Shown here: positions 58,701-64,000 of the stretch, piece by piece | How positions within the stretch are numbered: the stretch's first letter is position 1 | Layout: the number at the start of each line of letters is the position of its first letter | From: Spirometra erinaceieuropaei | Taxonomy: Eukaryota > Platyhelminthes > Cestoda > Diphyllobothriidea > Diphyllobothriidae | Length of the DNA: 64,000 bases | Assembly (NCBI GenBank): GCA_902702965.1 | Contig: CACRXP010000730.1 | Span: 84,945-148,944 of the forward strand | Reading direction: 5' to 3' | Notes under the pieces: model-generated | What the model was told of the DNA's origin: nothing | Databases searched by the model: none | The model's input: only the letters and a program-made list of their open reading frames with translations | Program-made: the position numbers and the translations under genes

Positions 58701-59607
58701 TAAGGGAGTAAAGAATGCCTATGTAGATAGTCCCTGTGAAACTTCTCCATGTCACTGTCATACTAACCCGCGTGATGTGGTGTTGCGCGTATTTCTGTTT
58801 TCCCCTCCTAATTACCAAATGCCTTTACTTTTGGAGAAAAAGCCTAGACATCAGTTCATTTCGTATGATCGCTGATGCACACTATATCCATAAGCGTATT
58901 TCGCACAATGAGCGTCACGCTTCACTTTGAAACCCAACATAGGGCTCGTAATGTAGAACTTCTAGGAGGTCAAGTTAAGTGCCATCGGTAGGATGCATTT
59001 ACTTTGGAGAGTTTACCTAGTACAGGCGGTGGTAGTGTCCCTGCCTGTTATGTTCGGAAGCAGAACTCCCTGTTGAGGCTGTCGAGGACAAAGTTTCATA
59101 TCTGGACGTTTATTGGGCCGATATGGGTAATCGATAATCGCGGGCGGGCGGGGGGGGGGTCCGATTTGGCAGCGCGGGTTGGACACAGCCTGACTTACGC
59201 TTCCATCTGGTAGTGATGAAGGGAGGTTGTACAGCGTCTACTTCTCACTGAATGTTTCCAAACCCACGGCTTTCCGGTAGCCAGACAATGCCAAGGCAGT
59301 TGGAGGTCTGCGTGAATGCAGTGTCGGACACTTGTAAACTATCAGTTTGTGCCTGCCAAACACGACCTGGTCAGTAACTCTAAACGCACTGGGTTTGATT
59401 TTGGAAAAGGGACTCGGGTCTGGCGTGAATGGGACCGGCATGAGTGCGGCATTGAGGAGGACGACGAGGAGGAGGAGGAGGAGCAGGAGGAGGGGGAGGT
59501 GGAGGAGGAGGAGTCATTTAAGTCTGGTTCTCATTGCTGAGTGGGTCGGAGTTGTTCCGTCATTTGGTGAGCTTCCTGCAAAACCCTGATTGTTAACATT
59601 TCGGGAT
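55772..59607. repeat. Giant inverted repeat (arms ~1.74 and ~1.81 kb, spacer ~285 bp)
   Basis: Left arm 55772-57511, right arm 57797-59607, inverted copies of each other. Examples: the frame CKTATSRICWIADDAEILVS occurs at 57165 (+) and again on the minus strand from 58138; gtccgtgccagcgcggacgg-type sequence at 58234 mirrors 57056-57078; the inner ends gtgtttagtgttagcag and ctgctaacactaaacacctc. Arms differ by point changes, small indels and a GGA expansion. The encoded 60-80 codon frames match no family I know. Probably a fold-back element or an inverted duplication. Confidence 0.88.
59452..59516 (+). repeat. (GGA)n microsatellite present in one arm only
   Basis: gaggaggacgacgaggagga and following units, about 65 bp. 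The other arm has only aaggactccttctcaatgcc at the equivalent place (55858-55876). Confidence 0.85.
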
Positions 59608-59649
59608 AAATTAAAGCTGGCAATCGACATGTTCGTATCTCACTGAATT

Positions 59650-60170
59650 GGAAGCTACCAGCGATGGCTACTGTGTTAAGAAGTTGTGCTGTCTGACCAC
59701 CGTTACATTGGAGTACCGAATCATTCCGTCAGCTACTACTCTTTGAAGTCAAGTCTACTATTGTGTCAAATGTATTTTTGTTTGAATTGTGCTGACTTCC
59801 CTGGGGGATGGCTCCCCTATTTCAATCTTACGCTCTCTCTCTTCCATCCCCGCGTACTTAGGTATTGTCAGAACCTAGTCAGATTGGGCGAAGCGTCCGG
59901 TGTGGCGTAAAGTCCTCGATCGTCGCGCGCACACGCACTCGCGATAGTTCGTCCGCCCCTAACGGCAACGGACATCTTCGCAAGTACAATTGACGCATGA
60001 CTGACGGATGGCTTTAATGCGCACACCTTTGAACAGAAAGGTGCACACAATGACTGCATCTATGGGGAAGGTGTGAGCATGAACGCTGGGTAATGTTTTA
60101 CTGACCGTTGTTGTGTACGCACATGACCAACTTGGTTCATGTGGTGTCTGAACGTGCGGATGCAGTGGGG
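59650..60170 (+). repeat. Dispersed repeat, copy of 6440-6860
   Basis: gcgcgcacacgcactcgcga, ggtgtgagcatgaacgctgg and ttgttgtgtacgcacatgac follow the same order as 6612, 6718 and 6757. Diverged. Confidence 0.5.
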
Positions 60171-60399
60171 GCATTTAAGGAGCGAGTGGCAGGTGTTGAT
60201 TGGACCTCCATGCATTGATTATTTGGTCTTGATGCAACGGACACGCAGCTATCCAACTAGGTACATCTTGCATGCAATATACAAACTATATTATTGTTCA
60301 ACACATGATCACCTATATAAGTACATATTTTGCTAACTGAAGCGAAAATGCGGGTCCCGGGGGATAAATGAAAAGAAGAGGCGATTTGAGGAGCAGCAG

Positions 60400-61200
60400 G
60401 TTTTTAACAGCCAGACGTTTCAAAAGCAAACAAGCATCCATCGTTAGAGGTAGGTTCTATACTGCGCCTCACAGTATTTATGGGTGCTGAGCGTGCCGGT
60501 GTGCTGTCATTCCTATTGCTATCCGTGCTGGATGTGCTGAGGGGGAAGTTCATAGCTGTCATGCTGATCGGTCCTTTTCTCCCTCTCCACGTCGGAGGGC
60601 TGTGTTGGGATGGCAACGGTTATTGACCTCGTCTGCATTGCCCGCATTTGTTGTGCCTGACTCGGGTCTCTCGTAATTGTCGCCCGTTAGAGTCTGAACC
60701 TCGGTGGTTTCTGAGCCGTTGCCCGTGTCTTCTTTCTCATAGGACTGGCGACTCCTCGTCACCGGTGTTTGGGCACGAACGGTGTTCACTTGGCTTTGAG
60801 TTTCTGATTCCCTTCTTCGAATCCGTTGATTGAGCCGGACTCGTTAAGCCTGGTAAACCGTCGGGAGAACTGTACAGCGGTTGATGGGAGTTGGTACGGT
60901 GTGCCAGGCTTCGAGTGATTCCCGGCTGTCTGGTCGGTACCTCGGCCTAGGATTTCGGCATGCGGGAGTCGAAAGTGTGTCTAGAGGTAGCACAGTGTTC
61001 CACCATCAGCGAGAGCTGGTCCATCCTCTTCACTGCCCTTTCGTGCTCGCTCACGCGGTTCTGTAGCCGTTTTCCGGTCTTCCCAAAGTAGTTTGCCTCA
61101 CAGTAACCGCACTGGACACGGTAGACGACATTTGCTGTTTCGCCTCGTGACAGAGGGGCCTTCGGTCTCATGACGAGACGCCTTATTGTCGCCTCATATT
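60400..61200 (-). mobile_element. Penelope-like element 3' end, second lineage, with GIY-YIG
   Basis: Minus strand from 61171: MRPKAPLSRGETANVVYR, then CGYCEANYFGKTGKRLQNRV and SEHERAVKRMDQLSL, a GIY-YIG nuclease in which the glycine-rich turn reads FGKTG. The downstream tail is long and Ser/Arg-rich, broken by stops, and ends SIEPTSNDGCLFAFETSGC near 60410, analogous to the DDGFE...ETSGE end implied in the other lineage. It differs clearly in sequence from the 15645 copy. Confidence 0.8.
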
Positions 61201-61373
61201 GACCTATGAATTACGTGAGCCTGGTAGTCATCTGGTGGATTCTAGGTGAATTACTTAGAAAATTCTGCTTGGTCAGTCAACTTACTGTATCACATTTGGT
61301 GGATTCCGGACGTTGCAGTAGGTTGGGTGGGTAAACTTGACCCAAATGTGATTAAACTCGAGTCGTCCAGCGG

Positions 61374-61495
61374 GGCCTCGTAGCTCAAGTGGTTAGAGCG
61401 TTGGCTGTACTAAAGCCTTCCCCTTACTGCGTGGGTTCGAATCCCACCGAGGCGCCGAGTTTTTCACAGTTGGGTCAATATGAAATATATATATA
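61374..61495 (+). repeat. tRNA-derived SINE-like repeat, copy B
   Basis: A 6-bp acceptor-like stem (GCCTCG / CGAGGC), D-stem GCTC/GAGC, T-stem GTGGG/CCCAC around TTCGAAT, a 4-bp anticodon-like stem with loop GTACTAA, and a long variable segment as in type II tRNAs. The 3' extension gccgagtttttcacagttgg is shared with copy A (2868-2902), followed by an (AT)n stretch. The shared extension marks it as a SINE. The apparent ACT anticodon is uncertain. Confidence 0.7.
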
Positions 61496-61764
61496 TATGT
61501 CACGCTGTCTGGAGTAAAGTACTGAGTGCTTATGGCGTTGGTGGCTGCAACAATAAATGCCTCTCCCCATTCTAAACCTGTGCAGAGCATTACGTTTTTT
61601 TCGCCAGCCTCTTCTTCTGTCTTCGGGTGTGGTAAAATGCAACCTGCATGCAACCTTAATTGCCGTACTGACAGCTGCTGGACTACGTTCTAGTTCGGGG
61701 GCGAGATCAACAGGAGGTATTTGTGGCAAGTGCGGCTGGGGCGCCGAAGGCCGGATCAACCACG

Positions 61765-64000
61765 GTCTTTTCATCTCCATTATAAGGCAGCGACTGCAAC
61801 CACGCTGGAAGCCACCAGGTAAGCGACCACCAGGTAACTTCAATACTCTTCTGTTGAATCAGCCTGCCCACAACTTCGACTTCAACAATCAACTGACTCA
61901 GCGACTGGAAGATTCACAAGTTCCGAATGAAAAAAGCCTCAGCGGAGACTCGCTGGTGCCAGTTGCGGGACGCTATCCATACCATCGTCCTGATTGCCCT
62001 CGAACGGGTGCGTTGTTAACACAAGGACTGGTTTGACGACAACTACGCAGGCATCAGCAAGCTGCTCGCCACATTGACCACTCAACCGATGAAAGTGGCT
62101 GTCCACAGATGTCGCCACCTTGTTCGGAACGTCTGGATGACTTGCAAGGCCGAAATTCAGGGATATGCCTACCGGAATAAAATGAAAAACTTCTTCACTG
62201 TGATCAAGGCGATCTACGGTTCCCAACAAAGGGAACCGGGACGCTTTTTGGCCTCAATGGGTCAACGCTTCTGACTGAGAAGTCGCAGATCCTGAAGCGT
62301 CGGGCTGAGTACTTCAGAAGCCTCCTCAACCATCCCTTCACAATCTCCGACGCCAACATCGGCCGGCTCCCCAAAGTGGAAATTAACGTCGCCCTGCATC
62401 TCCCGTCCTCCCAGAAACCATTCACGCAGTGCAACAACTCTCCTACAGGAAAGAACCAGACTCCGATGCGATTCCGGCTGAAATTTACAAGTGCGGGGTC
62501 ACTATTCCAGGAGACGTGAGGCTAAGAATAGGTTTCTCAGGATTTCAAGGACGCAATAATTGGCCATCATTACAAGGGAAAAGGAAGCGGTAACTCTGTG
62601 ATAACCACAAAGGAATGTCGTAGCTCAACCTCACCGGGAAGATCTTCGTTCGCCGTCACCTCAACAGCCATCTAGAAATAGGTCTCCTCCCGGAAGACCA
62701 GTACAGTTTCCGACGATACCGTGGTACCACCGATATGATATTCGTCGCCCACCAGCTACGAGAGAAATGCCGGGAGATGAAGATCCGCCCTACCACCACC
62801 TTTGTAGATTTGAAGAAAGCCTTTGGCACGATTAATCTCGATGGATTCTGGAAAATCATGCAGAAGTTCGGATGCTCTGAGCGATCCACGCAAGACAGGT
62901 GATAGCGCGCGTCATGGACGAGACAGTCTCTAAAGCATCCTCAATGACCAACGGAGTGAAGCAGGGTTACGTGCGCGCTCCCACCCTCTTCAGTCTCGCG
63001 TACTCAGCCTGCAGTGCTGAACACCCCGGGATCTCCATCACTGCAGGATTGATGGCCAACTTCTCAATAGCCGGCGAAAGCAGATCCCAACGTGTCTATT
63101 CACGGCTACCGTTTAAGATGTGTTATTCGCGGGCGATTGCGTACTCAATACCGTGACAGAGAGACATACAGCGGAGTCTGGATCTCTTAGTTTCCGGTTG
63201 CGTCAAGTTCGGACTGAAAATCAGCACGAAGAAAATGGTCCCTACCTAAACGTCAGACTTAAGACATACAAAACTGTCAACTTGATGGTGTCGTTGCATA
63301 GTGCGGAGACCTGGACAATCTACAAGAAACAAGCGCGGAAACTCGGTCACTTCCACCTCAGCTGTCCCTGGCGGGTATCAAAAGCTGAGATGGGGGGATA
63401 GGATTCCCGATACTGAGGTTTTGGAGCGGACCGGAATCCTCAGCATCTACACCATGTTGAGTCAACTGCATCTACGATGGAGCGGCCGTCTCGTGAGAAG
63501 GACAGATGAGTGGATATTCAAGCGACTCTTCCATGGTGATGTCGCCACGGGTGCTCGTCGACATGGTCGAACGCGTCACCAGGAGGACACCTTAAAGTAT
63601 TCTTTGAAACGACTGCGAAACAACACGAAGACCTGGAAGGACCTCGCATAAGACCGGCCGGCCTGAAAAATGCTGGAAAGATTGGAGCAGCAACCGGATC
63701 GTCGCTGCCAAAGCCGAAAAGGGGGCTCGCAAGTCTCAAGTGTTTCTGGCCCGCAACTTCAATATCCAACCCCTCCCAACATGCCCACGCCGCCAACGAA
63801 CATTCCGCGCGCGCATCGGCTTCACTGGAAACCTCCAAATCCAATGCATAAATTGCCGGACAATCCCAACTGTTGCCTTTCCAACCGCCCCTGCTCCAAC
63901 CTCTACGGCGTCCACGACGACGACCACTCTCACCATCGGTGATCACAATCCAAGTGTAGCGCCGCCGTCGATCACCGCCATCTGCATCATCTCTGCCACA
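61765..64000 (+). pseudogene. RTE-type LINE polyprotein remnant, runs to the window end
   Basis: Successive frames spell an RTE-like element: GKRPPGNFNTLLLNQPAHNF and DFNNQLTQRLED (connector), WMTCKAEIQGYAYRNKMKNF, EDQYSFRRYRGTTDMIFVAH, TTFVDLKKAFGTIN (RT box A, 62801), TNGVKQGYVRAPTLFSLAYS (box B), LFAGDC (box C, 63123-63140), AETWTIYKKQARKLGHFHLS, LERTGILSIY, LRWSGRLVRR, then a Thr-rich C-terminal tail. Frames shift at several points, and the catalytic box has Gly where the family has Asp. Inactive. The same element type lies on the minus strand at 8950-9530. Confidence 0.85.

Noticed and set aside
61374..61450. Functional tRNA gene
   Set aside because: Stems look good, but the copy at 2985 shares sequence beyond the tRNA, the anticodon loop is atypical and the acceptor stem has only six pairs.
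63518..63946. 142-codon minus-strand frame
   Set aside because: Antisense shadow of the RTE-type element.

Overview
The window reads as invertebrate eukaryotic nuclear DNA. It has one multi-exon gene with GT-AG introns of 3-11 kb, very low coding density, and dense remnants of several retroelement and DNA-transposon classes. The mixture of Penelope-like elements with a GIY-YIG endonuclease, RTE-type LINEs, tRNA-derived repeats and TTAGGG-like repeats suggests a flatworm, possibly a large-genome pseudophyllidean tapeworm. That assignment is inference from repeat style; no species marker is present. There is one assembly gap (5163-5360).

The only host gene I can support lies on the + strand from 7786 to about 50700. 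Eight exons (7786-8047, 11301-11613, 22603-22762, 29651-29743, 39127-39251, 42623-42775, 46420-46614, 50198-50599) join in phase throughout and give about 566 residues ending in a stop, with AATAAA 87 bp downstream. The order is a charged helical segment, a C2A domain, an acidic linker of about 165 residues, and a C2B domain ending in the RHW-type tail seen in synaptotagmins. Most acidic residues expected in the Ca2+-binding loops are absent, so this looks like an atypical, probably Ca2+-independent synaptotagmin. The 5' end (N-terminus and any transmembrane segment) was not found and probably lies before the window or in an exon I cannot recognise.

The introns and flanks are repeat country. 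(1) A family of ~0.9-1.0 kb elements with long terminal inverted repeats beginning CAG and flanked by TA (Tc1/mariner-like target duplication) has five intact and six partial copies (1388, 19305, 22920, 24163, 28539, 35781, 36503, 37940, 44640, 49160, 52267). Several sit within 50-220 bp of exons. (2) Penelope-like fragments lie at 3656-4165, 15645-16450, 18410-19261, 25995-26250, 53224-53700 and 60400-61200, with a short piece nested at 54463. (3) Non-LTR remnants lie at 8950-9530 and 61765-64000 (RTE type) and at 54200-55494 (YADD reverse transcriptase). (4) tRNA-derived repeats occur, many as inverted pairs (20053-20969, 30853-31268, 41329-41790, 53716-54050). (5) Small terminal-inverted-repeat elements carry degenerate telomere-like repeats (7028-7286, 13140-13502, 21085-21380), and a ~700 bp telomere-like block sits at 45480-46170. 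(6) A very large inverted repeat has arms of about 1.7-1.8 kb at 55772-59607.

Downstream of 50.7 kb there is no recognisable host gene; the rest is nested repeats. No CRISPR, rRNA or convincing functional tRNA gene was seen. The most unusual items are the divergent synaptotagmin, the telomere-repeat-carrying TIR elements, the recurrent head-to-head tRNA-like repeats, and the clustering of long-TIR elements beside exons.
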